Assembly (NCBI RefSeq): GCF_000379685.1
Contig: NZ_KB903252.1
Coordinates: 206-64,205, forward strand
Origin: Catelliglobosispora koreensis DSM 44566
GTDB taxonomy: Bacteria > Actinomycetota > Actinomycetes > Mycobacteriales > Micromonosporaceae
Direction: 5' to 3'
Length of the DNA: 64,000 bases
Every line of letters starts with the position of its first letter. Within the stretch, counting starts at the first letter, position 1. The notes below the pieces were generated by a model. That model did not search any database. It saw only the letters and a list, made by a program, of their open reading frames with translations, and was not told where the DNA came from. The translations under genes and the position numbers were made by a program. Positions 15,386 through 25,071 of this stretch are shown piece after piece.

Positions 15386-17389
15386 ATGTCGCACGCACTT
15401 TCCCGCCGCCAAGTCATCAAACTCGGTGGTGCCACACTCGTTCTCGCTGGTGCTCCGGCAGCCGCGTTCGCCGCGGCCATCGTCCAGGCCGACATTGTCG
15501 TTTATGGAGCGACGTCGGCCGGGATCGTGGCCGCGGTCCAGGCTCGCCGGATGGGCCGCACCGCGGTCGTCATCGAGCCAGGCAGTCACGTGGGCGGCCT
15601 GACGACGGGTGGCCTTGGCGCCACCGACAGCGGCACGAAGGAGTCGATCGGCGGGATCGCCGGTGAGTTCTATCGCCGGGTGCACGCGAAGTATGCCGGA
15701 ACCCCGGTCACGCCAACGTCTCCCGGCCGGTTCACCTTCGAGCCACATGTCGCCCGGGCTGTCTTTGATGATTTGATCGCCGAGGCCGCAGTACCCCTCT
15801 ATTTTGGAATGCGCCTCAGTCAGGTGCTGCGCAACGGGCAGACCATCACCGAGATTGTCACGGAAAATGGCCAGGTTTTCCGCGCGCCCATGTTCATCGA
15901 CGCCAGCTATGAAGGCGATTTGATGGACCGGGCGGGGGTCAGCTGGACCGCTGGCCGGGAAAGCAATGCGGCCTATGGCGAAACCATCAACGGCGTGCAG
16001 CTGCGCGACAAGCATCAGTTCACGCTGCCGGTGTCGCCTTATCGGGTGGCCGGTGACCCGGCATCGGGTCTGCTGCCCGGGATTTCGGCGACGGTCGCTC
16101 CCAACGGCACCGCCGACAGCCGCATCCAGGCCTACAACTTCCGGATGTGCCTGACCCAGGCGACCAGCAAGATCCCGTTCCCGCAGCCAAGTGGCTACAA
16201 CGCGGCCGACTATGAACTTCTGTTGCGCTACATCCAAGCCGGCTACAACGGACCGTTTTTCACGACTCACAGCGTGGGCGGCGGAAAGACCGACTCTAAC
16301 AACAACGGCGCCTTCTCGACCGACCACATTGGAGCGAATTACTCCTATCCCACGGCCAGTTATGCCACCCGTGACGTGATCGCCGCCGAGCACCGCCGCT
16401 ATCAGCAGGGCCTGATGTGGTTCCTGGCCAACGACTCCCGGCTTCCGGCCACGATTCGCGCGAACACGGCGTCGTGGGGCCTGGCCGCTGACGAATTCAC
16501 CTCCACCGGCGGCTGGCCACCGCAGCTGTACATCCGCGAAGCACGGCGCATGGTGTCGGCCTACGTGATGGCCGAACGCGATTGCCGCGGCACGGTCAAA
16601 GCCGCCGATCCGGTTGGCCTGGCTAGCTACACGATGGATTCGCATAACTGTCAGCGTGTGGTGGTCAACGGGCTGGTCAAGAATGAAGGCGACGTGCAGA
16701 TCGGTGTGCCGGGGCCCTATCCGATCAGTTACCGGTCGATCGTTCCGTCGGGCAACCAGTGCACGAATCTTCTTGTGCCCGTTTGCCTTTCGGCCAGTCA
16801 CATCGCCTACGGCTCGATCCGGATGGAGCCGGTGTTCATGATCCTGGCGCAGTCAGCGGCCACCGCCGCGATTCTTGCAACCGCCCAGGGGGTACCAGTC
16901 CAGCAGCTCAGCTATGCCACGCTTGCCGCGCGCTTGCGTCAAGACGGGCAGATTTTGCAGTGGCCGCCAGTGAATCCGGGCGAGGTCATCCTCGACAACG
17001 CCGCGGCAGCCGGCGTTACCCGGGCCGGCACCTGGATGCGCAGCACCTCGATCGCCGGCTTCTACGGCCCCGACTATGAGCACGACAACAACACGGCCAA
17101 AGGTGTTAACCGGCTGCGGTTCACGCCTTCACTGCCCGCCGCTGGAAGCTACACCGTTTACTTGCGGTGGACAGCACACGCCAACCGGGCAACCAATGTT
17201 CCGGTCGACATCGTTCACAGTGGGGGCATCACGAACCGTACCGTCAATCAGCAGAGCAATGGCGGTCAGTGGGTTTCCGTTGGCACCTATACGTTCACGG
17301 GCGGGACAGCGGGCAGCGTGTTAGTCCGCACCGAGAACACCAACGGTTTCGTGGTCGCCGACGCGGTCAGATTCGTTCCCAGTCCTTAG
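15386..17389 (+). CDS. Tat-exported FAD-dependent oxidoreductase with golvesin-like C-terminus
   Basis: The N-terminus is a twin-arginine signal (SRRQVIKLGGATLVLAGAPA). Then comes a Rossmann FAD site with a GxTSxG turn (ADIVVYGATSAGIVAAVQAR) and VIEPGSHVGGLTTGGLG, as in the FAD-dependent oxidoreductases of PF12831 type. The last 130 residues (about 540-667) form a golvesin/CBM-like beta domain (TWMRSTSIAGFYGPDY, VVADAVRFVP). Secreted, probably acting on polysaccharide or glycoside-derived compounds. Start at ATG 15386, with GAAGG about 8 nt upstream; the open frame upstream is not supported. Its stop overlaps the stop of the convergent gene by 4 nt. Confidence 0.85.
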   Translation: MSHALSRRQVIKLGGATLVLAGAPAAAFAAAIVQADIVVYGATSAGIVAAVQARRMGRTAVVIEPGSHVGGLTTGGLGATDSGTKESIGGIAGEFYRRVHAKYAGTPVTPTSPGRFTFEPHVARAVFDDLIAEAAVPLYFGMRLSQVLRNGQTITEIVTENGQVFRAPMFIDASYEGDLMDRAGVSWTAGRESNAAYGETINGVQLRDKHQFTLPVSPYRVAGDPASGLLPGISATVAPNGTADSRIQAYNFRMCLTQATSKIPFPQPSGYNAADYELLLRYIQAGYNGPFFTTHSVGGGKTDSNNNGAFSTDHIGANYSYPTASYATRDVIAAEHRRYQQGLMWFLANDSRLPATIRANTASWGLAADEFTSTGGWPPQLYIREARRMVSAYVMAERDCRGTVKAADPVGLASYTMDSHNCQRVVVNGLVKNEGDVQIGVPGPYPISYRSIVPSGNQCTNLLVPVCLSASHIAYGSIRMEPVFMILAQSAATAAILATAQGVPVQQLSYATLAARLRQDGQILQWPPVNPGEVILDNAAAAGVTRAGTWMRSTSIAGFYGPDYEHDNNTAKGVNRLRFTPSLPAAGSYTVYLRWTAHANRATNVPVDIVHSGGITNRTVNQQSNGGQWVSVGTYTFTGGTAGSVLVRTENTNGFVVADAVRFVPSP

Positions 17390-18426
17390 TAGACAGACAA
17401 GTGCACGTGGTTGGTGTGGTCGCCGGCCGGCGCGTCGCCACAGTTGGACCCGGCCGAGTTGTAGCGGTGCCAGCCCGTGCTCACTTGCCAGATCTGGCAG
17501 TACCAAACGACATACATCACGCCCAGGGCCTTGGCGTTCTTCACGTAGAAGGCAGCGAGCCGGTCGCCGTAGTTCTTGTTGTCCCCACCGGCCGATCTGT
17601 TCTCGAAACCGCCTGGGAACGCGGCGAAGTCACAGGCACGGCCCTTCGGGTGCTCGTATTTGTCACCGGGGCGGTAACACGAGACGTACCAGCCGAATCC
17701 GGCTCGCTTGGCTTCGCTAAGTGAGTGCAGCGTGCGTGGAGTGATGCACCCCGAAGTCGTTGGATCGTCCAGTGAACACGACTCACTCGGCCAGCTGCCA
17801 TCGGAGTTGCGTGGCGCGGCCGCCGCGATGGGCACGCCAGACATGTCGACCTGGCTGCGCGTCGTGCTGGCCGCCGCGAGCGCCTTCTCGGCCGCCTGCT
17901 TGCGCTTGGCCATCTCGTCGCGTGCGGCTCGCTGCGTGGTCACCTCCGCGTCGATGCCCGCTTTAGCTTCTGCCGCACGGGCTTTGGCGTTGGCGAGATC
18001 GTCGAGTTTCGCCAGGTCAGAGCGGCTCACCTTGTCGAGTGCCTGCGCTCTGCCGAGGAAGTCTTCGGTGCTGGTCGCCTGCAGCAGCATGCTGACGGGC
18101 GTGATGCGCCCCGTTCGGTAGGCCTCAGCCGCGTAGGACGCGACCCGGCCCTTAACCCGCACGATGTCGGTCTCCGCGGTGGCCAGCTGCTTTTCGAGGT
18201 CAGCCTGCTTGGCGACGGAAACTTCGAGGTCGGCTTCGGCTTTGATGAAACCTTCGGCCGCTGCCGCAAGGTTGGCTCGCAAGGTGGTGAAGTTAGGGGT
18301 GCCACCTTCGTTGGGGTTGGGCTCGGCCACAGCCGGGCCCGTCACCGCCACGAGTGCGGCGGTGATCGCGATCAGAGTCACAACCGGCGTGTACCACCGG
18401 CGCCGGGGGAACGCCGTAGCTCTCAC
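17386..18426 (-). CDS. Exported coiled-coil protein with ARB_07466-like C-terminal domain
   Basis: This 346-residue protein has a signal/anchor at about 12-36, a long Ala/Glu/Lys coiled coil (40-200) of the kind seen in cell-wall hydrolase regulators (RipA/CwlO N-termini), and a C-terminal domain. That domain has GCITPRTLHSLSEAKRAG, YRPGD, RACDFA and a terminal DHTNHVHLSVY, and its His/Asp set resembles the metal site of the D,D-peptidase/extensin-like fold. A role in cell-wall remodelling is likely; enzymatic activity is unproven. Confidence 0.75.
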   Translation of the reverse strand: MRATAFPRRRWYTPVVTLIAITAALVAVTGPAVAEPNPNEGGTPNFTTLRANLAAAAEGFIKAEADLEVSVAKQADLEKQLATAETDIVRVKGRVASYAAEAYRTGRITPVSMLLQATSTEDFLGRAQALDKVSRSDLAKLDDLANAKARAAEAKAGIDAEVTTQRAARDEMAKRKQAAEKALAAASTTRSQVDMSGVPIAAAAPRNSDGSWPSESCSLDDPTTSGCITPRTLHSLSEAKRAGFGWYVSCYRPGDKYEHPKGRACDFAAFPGGFENRSAGGDNKNYGDRLAAFYVKNAKALGVMYVVWYCQIWQVSTGWHRYNSAGSNCGDAPAGDHTNHVHLSVY

Positions 18427-18515
18427 GCTGGCCGACGCTACCCCACGTTTCCACGAGCCTCCACCTGTGCGGAGCCCAAAACCGCCGTGATCACGTCCTT
18501 AACCAGGCACAACAC

Positions 18516-19118
18516 TCAGCTAAACAACACTTCGAAGACGGCTTTCGGTGCAGCGAACCAGTCACGCACCGTGTTGCGGGTCTGGCGGGCCGCGGTGCAT
18601 TCGTGACAGGTGGCGAAGACACCTTTGGCGTCAAGGCCGGCGGACCGGCAGAGGGCGAGCGCACGGTAGAGGTGAAACGGTTGCGTGACAAGCAATACGT
18701 CGTGCAAACCGAACTTGTCCCGGGCTCGGGTGCAGGTCTGGAAGCTGTCCAATCCCGACGGATCAACCAGGATGGCTTCACGCGGAACTCCACGGTCGGC
18801 CAAGTAGCCCGACATGGTGGCCGTCTCGTTGCCGGAGGCTCCGTTCGCGTCACCGGAGACGAGGATGCGTGGTGCCTTACCGTCGCGGAAAAGCCGCAAC
18901 GCGACCTCGAGACGGTTGCGCAACACGGGATACGGATACCGCACACCCGGGCTGACCTGCGTTCCGAACACCACGATGACGTCGGCTTTCGGCGCGTCAG
19001 CCGCCTCGAATGTGTGCCCGGCCGAGACGATCCGCGTCCACAGGACGCTCGCGGCCACGATCGCCAGCATGATCGCCGCCGCGACATAACCGGTTCTCCG
19101 CACGGTCCGCCAGCGCAT
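18516..19118 (-). CDS. SanA/YdcF-like membrane protein (DUF218)
   Basis: 200 residues with one N-terminal membrane segment (8-28), then a DUF218 domain: KADVIVVFGTQV, YPYPVLRNRLEVALRLF, RILVSGDANG, the acidic NETATMSGYL, and LLVTQPFHLYRAL near the end. SanA-type proteins affect envelope permeability and vancomycin tolerance. It is encoded divergently from the HTH-Clp_N protein and shares its upstream region, so the tandem operators there may touch its promoter too. Confidence 0.82.
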   Translation of the reverse strand: MRWRTVRRTGYVAAAIMLAIVAASVLWTRIVSAGHTFEAADAPKADVIVVFGTQVSPGVRYPYPVLRNRLEVALRLFRDGKAPRILVSGDANGASGNETATMSGYLADRGVPREAILVDPSGLDSFQTCTRARDKFGLHDVLLVTQPFHLYRALALCRSAGLDAKGVFATCHECTAARQTRNTVRDWFAAPKAVFEVLFS

Positions 19119-19155
19119 GACCGCAGGCTAGCCAACCGGAGCCGGAAAAACTGAC

Positions 19156-19203
19156 CGTCAACCCCGGGTTGACGATGGCGGAATCGTCAACCTATGGTTG
19201 ACG
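19156..19203 (+). promoter_or_regulatory. Leaderless promoter with two tandem 19-bp operators
   Basis: CGTCAACC-N3-GGTTGACG occurs twice, at 19156-19174 and 19185-19203, 29 bp apart. TTGACG (19169-19174) and TATGGT (19193-19198), with an 18-nt spacer, form the promoter. The first operator covers the -35 and the second covers the -10. Seven bases after TATGGT comes the ATG at 19206. Confidence 0.75.
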
Positions 19204-19205
19204 CC

Positions 19206-19907
19206 ATGACACTCGATGAACTTATCCAAGAGGTCAAGCGGCGTCATCCCGACGGAGATCCGCTCGCCTATCTCTCCGACGCGGTGCAAGTTGCCGAACA
19301 CCTCGGGGATCTGGCCGATCACCTCGTCGGGCACTTCGTTGACCAGGCAAGGCGGTCCGGTGCGTCGTGGACGGTCATCGGGCAGAGCATGGGCGTCACC
19401 AAGCAGGCCGCACAGAAGCGGTTTGTGGCGGGCGAGACGAACCTGGAGCGCTTTACCGACCGGGCCAAGGTCGTCGTGCTCAAAGCCCAGAACGAAGCAC
19501 GCAACCTCGGGCACGAAGAGGTCACCAGTTTGCACTTGCTCACGGGACTGATGGCGGAGTGGGAAGGCCTTGCGGGACAAGCGATCGAGGCCACGGGGGT
19601 CACCAAGAAGACAGTGAGCGACGCGGTATCGGCTTCACTGCCACAAAGTGGCGAACCCAAGCTCTATCACCTGCCATACAGCAACGGGCTGAAGAAAGTC
19701 TACGAGCTGACCGTCCGGGAAGCGTTGCGTCTTGGGCACAATTATGTTGGCACGGAACACATCTTGCTCGCGCTGCTGGAGGCGTCAGAGGAGCAGGGAG
19801 CGATCATCCTGACGCATCTCGGCGTCACCAAACAAGCTATTGAGGACTGGACAACGCAGGCTATTGAGGCGATGCGGCAAAGTCGATCAGCCGCTCCACC
19901 GAGTTGA
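19206..19907 (+). CDS. HTH plus Clp N-domain regulator-like protein
   Basis: 233 residues. The N-terminal third holds a helix-turn-helix (SWTVIGQSMGVTKQAAQKRF, about 58-78 of the preprotein). The rest has Clp/ClpC N-terminal repeats (TDRAKVVVLKAQNEARNLGHEEVTSLHLLTGL, then LTVREALRLGHNYVGTEHILLALL). Clp N domains bind substrates or adaptors and are rarely fused to a DNA-binding helix. The tandem operators over its own promoter make self-regulation likely. I chose ATG 19206 because it sits 7 nt after a -10 hexamer (leaderless); ATG 19194 would lie inside the operator. Confidence 0.82.
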   Translation: MTLDELIQEVKRRHPDGDPLAYLSDAVQVAEHLGDLADHLVGHFVDQARRSGASWTVIGQSMGVTKQAAQKRFVAGETNLERFTDRAKVVVLKAQNEARNLGHEEVTSLHLLTGLMAEWEGLAGQAIEATGVTKKTVSDAVSASLPQSGEPKLYHLPYSNGLKKVYELTVREALRLGHNYVGTEHILLALLEASEEQGAIILTHLGVTKQAIEDWTTQAIEAMRQSRSAAPPS

Positions 19908-20619
19908 CCAGCGGCGTTTCCACATCGTGGTAACTGTCCACTCGCGACAGCAACCGCGGCCAGAACTCACGGGGATCTGCGACACCAAGGGCCGCGCAGA
20001 TCCCCTCTTTCCACGGGCGGCCACGCGGGATCACCGGCCATTCCCGCAATCCGAGACGAGCCGGCTTGACAGCCTGCCAAACGTCAACATAGGGGTGGCC
20101 CGCGATGAGCACATGCTCACTATCCACTGTGGACGCCAGGCGTGCTTCTTTGGTCCCCGCCACCAGATGGTCGAGCAAAATGCCAAGCCGGCGATCAGGC
20201 CCAGGATCGAAAGCCAGCACCGCTTCGCGCAGCTCGTCAGCACCGTGCAAGGGTTGCACCACAATGGCTTCGGCCCGCAGGTCGTGTCCCCAAATCTTCT
20301 CGATCAGCTCGGCGTCGTGAATTCCCTCGACCCAGATTCGGCTGGCTTTCGCGACCTGCGCACGCGATGACGGCGCGGCGATCGATCCGGAAGCAGTGCG
20401 CTGCAACTGGCGGGTAACAACAGGTTTAACGAGCGTAACGACTTGCCCGTCAAGCAAGAACGCGGCTGGTGTTAAGGGAAAGTGGCGAAGCTTGCCGAAC
20501 CTGTCTTCCAACGTTACGGCACCTTGCTCGAAACCCGCTACCGCACCGCAGAATCCGCTTTCCGCGCACTCCACGACAAGGCCCATTTCGGCTTCTATCA
20601 CGGGAATCTTGTAACGCAT
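19861..20619 (-). CDS. DUF3097 family protein
   Basis: 252 residues. Recognised by GLVVECAESGFCGAV, VTLEDRFGKLRHFPL, then the DUF3097 core RIWVEGIHDAELIEKIWGHDLR, GILLDHLVAGTKEARL and GHPYVDVWQAVKP. The core looks toprim-like, but the function is unknown. Start: ATG 20619 has TATCCT 6 nt upstream (leaderless pattern). An earlier ATG at 20670 (17 codons more) overlaps the start codon of the divergent gene. The family often has about 15 extra N-terminal residues, so that start is not excluded. The C-terminus overlaps the end of the convergent HTH-Clp_N gene. Confidence 0.82.
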   Translation of the reverse strand: MRYKIPVIEAEMGLVVECAESGFCGAVAGFEQGAVTLEDRFGKLRHFPLTPAAFLLDGQVVTLVKPVVTRQLQRTASGSIAAPSSRAQVAKASRIWVEGIHDAELIEKIWGHDLRAEAIVVQPLHGADELREAVLAFDPGPDRRLGILLDHLVAGTKEARLASTVDSEHVLIAGHPYVDVWQAVKPARLGLREWPVIPRGRPWKEGICAALGVADPREFWPRLLSRVDSYHDVETPLVNSVERLIDFAASPQ

Positions 20620-20668
20620 CGCCGTAGGATAGGCGACAAGTGGTTGCGCGGCACGTACTCTTGCTGGC

Positions 20669-21451
20669 ATGTCCCCCACAGCGCACGCGGTGACCCTGAC
20701 CGCGCGCAGGTCGGCCCGGCTGGTGAGCTGGGCAAGGGCTTGGCGCGCCGGGCAGGTGTCGTTCGACGAAGCTGTCGACGCGCTAACCGCTGCCGAGCCG
20801 GAACAGCATGTCGAAGGCCTTCCCGGCACCTGGCGCGAGACCGAATTGCGGAAAGCCCTGCCCAGCCTGGCCAAACTCCACCCCGACGAGATCCGTCTCG
20901 TGCTGCCCGTGCCAGGCGATCCGCGTGGTCTTCCCGGCCCCGGCCCGTTCACCGAACGGGCCCTCCTGTCCGGTGAAGCCGTCGTCGCCAGCCGCCTGGG
21001 CTTCGTCCCAGAAGAGCGTGTGCACACGTCTGGATCGGGCGACACGTTCACGACTGTCCAATGGCATGCGTTCGAGCTGCCACAGGCGCCTCACGGCGTA
21101 CCCCCGGCGGTGAATGAAGCCGACGGTGCTCTCAGCCTGGCACTGGCTGAAGCCACCGCGGCCCTGGTTCGCCTTGATGTGGCGCAGTGGCGGCCTGAGC
21201 TGGCCGGGGCGCTGCAAGCGATCCGCAAGCCCACGGCGGAAAGCGATCTGCCCGCTGGATTCGCGCCCCGGGCCCGCCGGCTTTACGCGCGGGCGTGCGT
21301 GCTTGACCGCGTGCTGTCGCTGGCCAATCAGGCCGCGCCCGGCGGAGCGCTCAACACACTGGAGATGCGCCAGCGTGAAGAAGCCCTCCGTCCACTCGCG
21401 ACGGCGTGCCGTGAGGCGATCGTCGCGGCCTGCAACTCGCCGCTCGAATAA
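20669..21451 (+). CDS. Conserved hypothetical protein
   Basis: 260 residues, soluble, Ala/Arg/Leu-rich, no signal peptide and no domain that I recognise. Features are TARRSARLVSWARAWRAGQVSFDEAVDAL at the start, ELRKALPSLAKLHP, LPVPGDPRGLPGPGPFTE in the middle and VLSLANQAAPGG near the end. It may be specific to actinobacteria. Start ATG 20669 has a TACTCT hexamer 7 nt upstream. It is divergent from the DUF3097 gene with about 50 bp between starts, and is followed closely by the convergent phosphatase. Confidence 0.7.
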   Translation: MSPTAHAVTLTARRSARLVSWARAWRAGQVSFDEAVDALTAAEPEQHVEGLPGTWRETELRKALPSLAKLHPDEIRLVLPVPGDPRGLPGPGPFTERALLSGEAVVASRLGFVPEERVHTSGSGDTFTTVQWHAFELPQAPHGVPPAVNEADGALSLALAEATAALVRLDVAQWRPELAGALQAIRKPTAESDLPAGFAPRARRLYARACVLDRVLSLANQAAPGGALNTLEMRQREEALRPLATACREAIVAACNSPLE

Positions 21452-21454
21452 CGG

Positions 21455-22228
21455 CTAGACCTCGTCGAGAAGATCCGCCACCGACGAGATCACCCGGGAC
21501 GGGCGATAGGGGAAGCGTTCCACGTCGGCCTTGGTCGCGATTCCGGTGAGCACCAAGATGGTGTGCAGGCCCGCTTCCAGTCCACACAGGACATCCGTGT
21601 CCATGCGGTCGCCGATCATGGCCGCGGTGCGCGAGTGCGCGCCGATGCGGTCCAGCGCCGAGCGCATCATCATCGGATTGGGCTTGCCAACAAAATACGG
21701 TTCGATGCCCGTGGCCTTGGTAATCATCGCCGCGACAGAGCCGGCCGCAGGCAGCAGACCCTCGTTTGATGGGCCGGTCACGTCAGGGTTCGTGCAGATG
21801 AAACGGGCTCCCTTGGAGATGAGCCGGATCGCCGTCGTGATCGCTTCGAAGCTGTAGTTGCGGGTCTCCCCCAGCACGACATAGTCAGGATCGAAGTCCG
21901 TCATGATGTAGCCAGCGCCGTGCAATGCCGTGGTCAGGCCGGCTTCACCAATGACGTAAGCACTTCCGCCGGGGCGCTGATCGGCCAGGAACTGCGCGGT
22001 CGCGAGCGCCGAGGTCCAGATCGCTGTTTCCGGCAGGTCAAAGCCGATCCGCGTCAGTCGCGCGTGCAAGTCGCGCGGTGTGTAGATCGAGTTGTTCGTC
22101 AGGACCAGAAACGGTTTGCCGGTCGCCCGCAGCCGGTTGATGAACTCGGGCGCGCCAGGAACCGGCACTCCCTCGTGCATGAGCACACCGTCCATATCGG
22201 TCAGCCATGCTTCGATTTGCCTGGTCAT
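21455..22228 (-). CDS. HAD-IIA phosphatase (NagD-like)
   Basis: 257 residues. Motif I AWLTDMDGVLMH, motif II VLTNN, a C2-type cap, motif III GKPN and motif IV MIGDRMDTDVLCGLEAG mark the HAD-IIA group (NagD, phosphoglycolate-like phosphatases). It dephosphorylates small sugar phosphates or nucleotides. Start at 22228: GAGGAG lies 11 nt upstream, and the ATG overlaps the hemH stop as ATGA, so the gene is translationally coupled to the haem gene. Confidence 0.9.
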   Translation of the reverse strand: MTRQIEAWLTDMDGVLMHEGVPVPGAPEFINRLRATGKPFLVLTNNSIYTPRDLHARLTRIGFDLPETAIWTSALATAQFLADQRPGGSAYVIGEAGLTTALHGAGYIMTDFDPDYVVLGETRNYSFEAITTAIRLISKGARFICTNPDVTGPSNEGLLPAAGSVAAMITKATGIEPYFVGKPNPMMMRSALDRIGAHSRTAAMIGDRMDTDVLCGLEAGLHTILVLTGIATKADVERFPYRPSRVISSVADLLDEV

Positions 22229-23259
22229 TGCGCGACCACTCCTCTGCGAGCCGGCGCCGGGCAGCATTGGCTGGCGCAAAAATCCCAATGATCGAGGGTA
22301 CCCAGCTGACGCCGCCCCGCATCAGTCGGCTGGACCCGTTCCTGCACCAGCTCGCGCACCATCGTGACGAACCTCGCATCCGTGCCTGGAGTCTTCGCCC
22401 GCGCGAACCCCATGCCCAGCTGGCGGGCCGTCGCCGCGGCTTCCTCGTCGAGATCCCAAATGACTTCCAGGTGGTCGGACACGAACCCGATCGGGCACAC
22501 CACCACCTGCGCGACACCTTCCTTGGCCAGCTGGTTCAAGTGGTCGTTGATGTCGGGCTCCAGCCACGGCGTGCCCGGGGCGCCCGAGCGGCTCTGCCAC
22601 ACCAGATCCCAGTCCACATGCGACATCGCCCTGCTCGCGACCAGCCCCGCGGTTTCGGTCAGCTGCCGGGAGTAGCGGTGGTTGTGGTCCGGTCCGCTCG
22701 AGGAGTCCATGGATTGCGGAATGGAGTGTGCCGTGAACACGAGCCGGGTGGGGGCGTCGGGGTCCAGGGTGCGGAAAGCCGTGCGAACAGCGTCAGCGAA
22801 CGGCTCCACAAAGCCCGGGTGATCGTGGAAGTGCCGCAGTTTGTGCACGACCGGGGCACCTTCGCCGACGGCCCGCCGCGCACGGTCGAGGTCTTCCCAA
22901 TACTGCCGGCACGAGGAGTACGAGCCATACGCGCTCGTGGCGAACGCCAGTGCCCGCTGCACACCGTGATCACGCATCTGCGCCAGGGTGTCTTCCACCA
23001 TCGGCTTCCAGTTGCGGTTGCCCCAGTAGACGGGCAGCTCCAGGCCGTGGGCGACGAAGTCGGCGCGAATGGCCGTGACCAGCTCACGACACTGCTGGTT
23101 GATGGGTGACACCCCGCCGAAGCGCATGTAATGCTCGGCCACTTCGGCCAGCCGCTCCGGCGGGACACCTCGTCCTCTGGTCACGTTCCGCAAGAACGGG
23201 AGCACCTCATCGGGGTGCTCCGGCCCGCCAAAAGAAAGCAGCAGGAACGCGTCATACAT
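22225..23259 (-). CDS. hemH: Ferrochelatase (coproporphyrin type)
   Basis: 344 residues. Inserts iron into coproporphyrin III or protoporphyrin. It has LLLSFGGPE at the start, the chelatase core RALAFATSAYGSYSSCRQY, TAHSIPQSM and a C-terminal Cys-rich WDFCASQCCPAP. Together with an upstream Cys this is the usual [2Fe-2S] site of actinobacterial enzymes. The start MYDAFLLLSF at 23259 is preferred; a GTG at 23277 would overlap inhA by 8 nt. Encoded 10 nt after inhA, as in mycobacteria. Confidence 0.93.
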   Translation of the reverse strand: MYDAFLLLSFGGPEHPDEVLPFLRNVTRGRGVPPERLAEVAEHYMRFGGVSPINQQCRELVTAIRADFVAHGLELPVYWGNRNWKPMVEDTLAQMRDHGVQRALAFATSAYGSYSSCRQYWEDLDRARRAVGEGAPVVHKLRHFHDHPGFVEPFADAVRTAFRTLDPDAPTRLVFTAHSIPQSMDSSSGPDHNHRYSRQLTETAGLVASRAMSHVDWDLVWQSRSGAPGTPWLEPDINDHLNQLAKEGVAQVVVCPIGFVSDHLEVIWDLDEEAAATARQLGMGFARAKTPGTDARFVTMVRELVQERVQPTDAGRRQLGTLDHWDFCASQCCPAPARRGVVAQ

Positions 23260-23269
23260 AGTTGCCAGA

Positions 23270-24034
23270 CTACGCACCTACGGCGTGGTAGCCCCCGTCG
23301 ACGTGAATGATCTCGCCGGTCGTCGCCGGGAACCAGGACGACAGCAGGGCGACTACGGCTTTAGCGGTCGGCTCAGTGTCCGTGAGCGCCCAGCCGAGCG
23401 GGGCGCGTTCCACCCACGACTCCTCGAACTTCTCGAAACCGGGGATCGACTTGGCTGCCATGGTGCGCAGCGGGCCGGCCGAAACGAGGTTGCTGCGAAT
23501 GCCCTTGGGGCCCAGGTAACGAGCGAGATAGCGCGACGTCGACTCGAGGCCCGCCTTCGCCACACCCATCCAGTCATAAACAGGCCAGGCGATGCTCGCG
23601 TCGAAAGTCAGCCCGACGATCGAGCCGCCCTTCTCCATGAGCGGCAGCGTGGCCATGGCCAGCGCCTTGTAGGAGTAGGTCGACGCCTGAACCGCCTTCG
23701 AAACGTCCTCCCACGGTGCGTCAAGGAAACCGCCGCCGAGCACGGACTGCGGCCCGAACGCGATCGCGTGCACGACACCGTCAAGCGAGTCGAACCCGAC
23801 ACCGCGCACCCGGTCGGCCAGCGAGCCAAGCTGCTCGGGGTTCGTGGCGTCGAGTTCGAGGACAGCGGCTTCCTGCGGCAGGCGCTTGGCGATCCGTTCC
23901 ACTAACGACATTCGCGGGAAGCCGGTCAGCACGACCTTCGCGCCTTGCTCCTGCGCGAGCTTCGCGACGTTGAACGCGATCGACTGCTCTGTGATCACGC
24001 CTGTGACCAGGACGCTCTTACCTTCTAACAGCAC
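23270..24034 (-). CDS. inhA: Enoyl-ACP reductase (NADH)
   Basis: 254 residues. FabI/InhA pattern: LLEGKSVLVTGVITEQSIAF at the nucleotide site, the Tyr-x6-Lys pair in YDWMGVAKAGLES, RTMAAKSIPGF, and GEIIHVDGGYHAVGA at the end. It reduces the trans-2 double bond in the last step of FAS II elongation and would be the isoniazid/triclosan target type. GTG start at 24034, with AGGAG 6 nt before it; the longer frame overlaps fabG. Second gene of fabG-inhA-hemH. Confidence 0.95.
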   Translation of the reverse strand: MLLEGKSVLVTGVITEQSIAFNVAKLAQEQGAKVVLTGFPRMSLVERIAKRLPQEAAVLELDATNPEQLGSLADRVRGVGFDSLDGVVHAIAFGPQSVLGGGFLDAPWEDVSKAVQASTYSYKALAMATLPLMEKGGSIVGLTFDASIAWPVYDWMGVAKAGLESTSRYLARYLGPKGIRSNLVSAGPLRTMAAKSIPGFEKFEESWVERAPLGWALTDTEPTAKAVVALLSSWFPATTGEIIHVDGGYHAVGA

Positions 24035-24059
24035 TTTTTCTCCTGTAAGCGTTCGGTTT

Positions 24060-24892
<833 letters not shown>

Positions 24893-24947
24893 GCCGGCGC
24901 CACCTTGGTAACCGGGCGTAGTTGTGGATATGCCCGAACAGGCGAAG

Positions 24948-24975
24948 TGGACACTAGAGTCCGGTAAGGTAACAT
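24948..24975 (+). promoter_or_regulatory. Candidate promoter of the small-protein unit
   Basis: TGGACA (24948-24953), 16-nt spacer, TAACAT (24970-24975), placed about 40 nt upstream of the hairpin-masked short ORF. Confidence 0.4.
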
Positions 24976-25002
24976 CCAACAGGTTTCAGCCAACCCGGCC
25001 CA

Positions 25003-25038
25003 AGGAGGTGAGTCGCTATGCGAGATAGCGATCCTCCT
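25003..25038 (+). promoter_or_regulatory. RNA hairpin masking a Shine-Dalgarno and start codon
   Basis: The short ORF has a perfect Shine-Dalgarno (AAGGAGGTGA, 25002-25011) and ATG at 25018. AGGAGG (25003-25008) pairs with CCTCCT (25033-25038), and TCGCTAT (25013-25019) pairs with ATAGCGA (25025-25031). There is a 5-nt loop and a small bulge. Thirteen base pairs thus cover both the ribosome site and the first two bases of ATG. Confidence 0.65.
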
Positions 25039-25071
25039 AGTCATGGCCGGGCATCTAGTCCGCTGCGCTGA
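25018..25071 (+). CDS. 17-codon short ORF in a structured leader
   Basis: MRDSDPPSHGRASSPLR, preceded 6 nt upstream by a full-consensus Shine-Dalgarno that is buried in a stem. It sits 138 nt before a 27-codon membrane protein. It may be a leader peptide whose translation opens the stem, or a structural RNA that only looks coding. No homologue is recognised. Confidence 0.35.
   Translation: MRDSDPPSHGRASSPLR

Noticed and set aside
18480-18500. GTGATCACGTCC segment resembling the inner arm of the repeat
   Set aside because: Only a short single match, with no partner arm at the fixed spacing.
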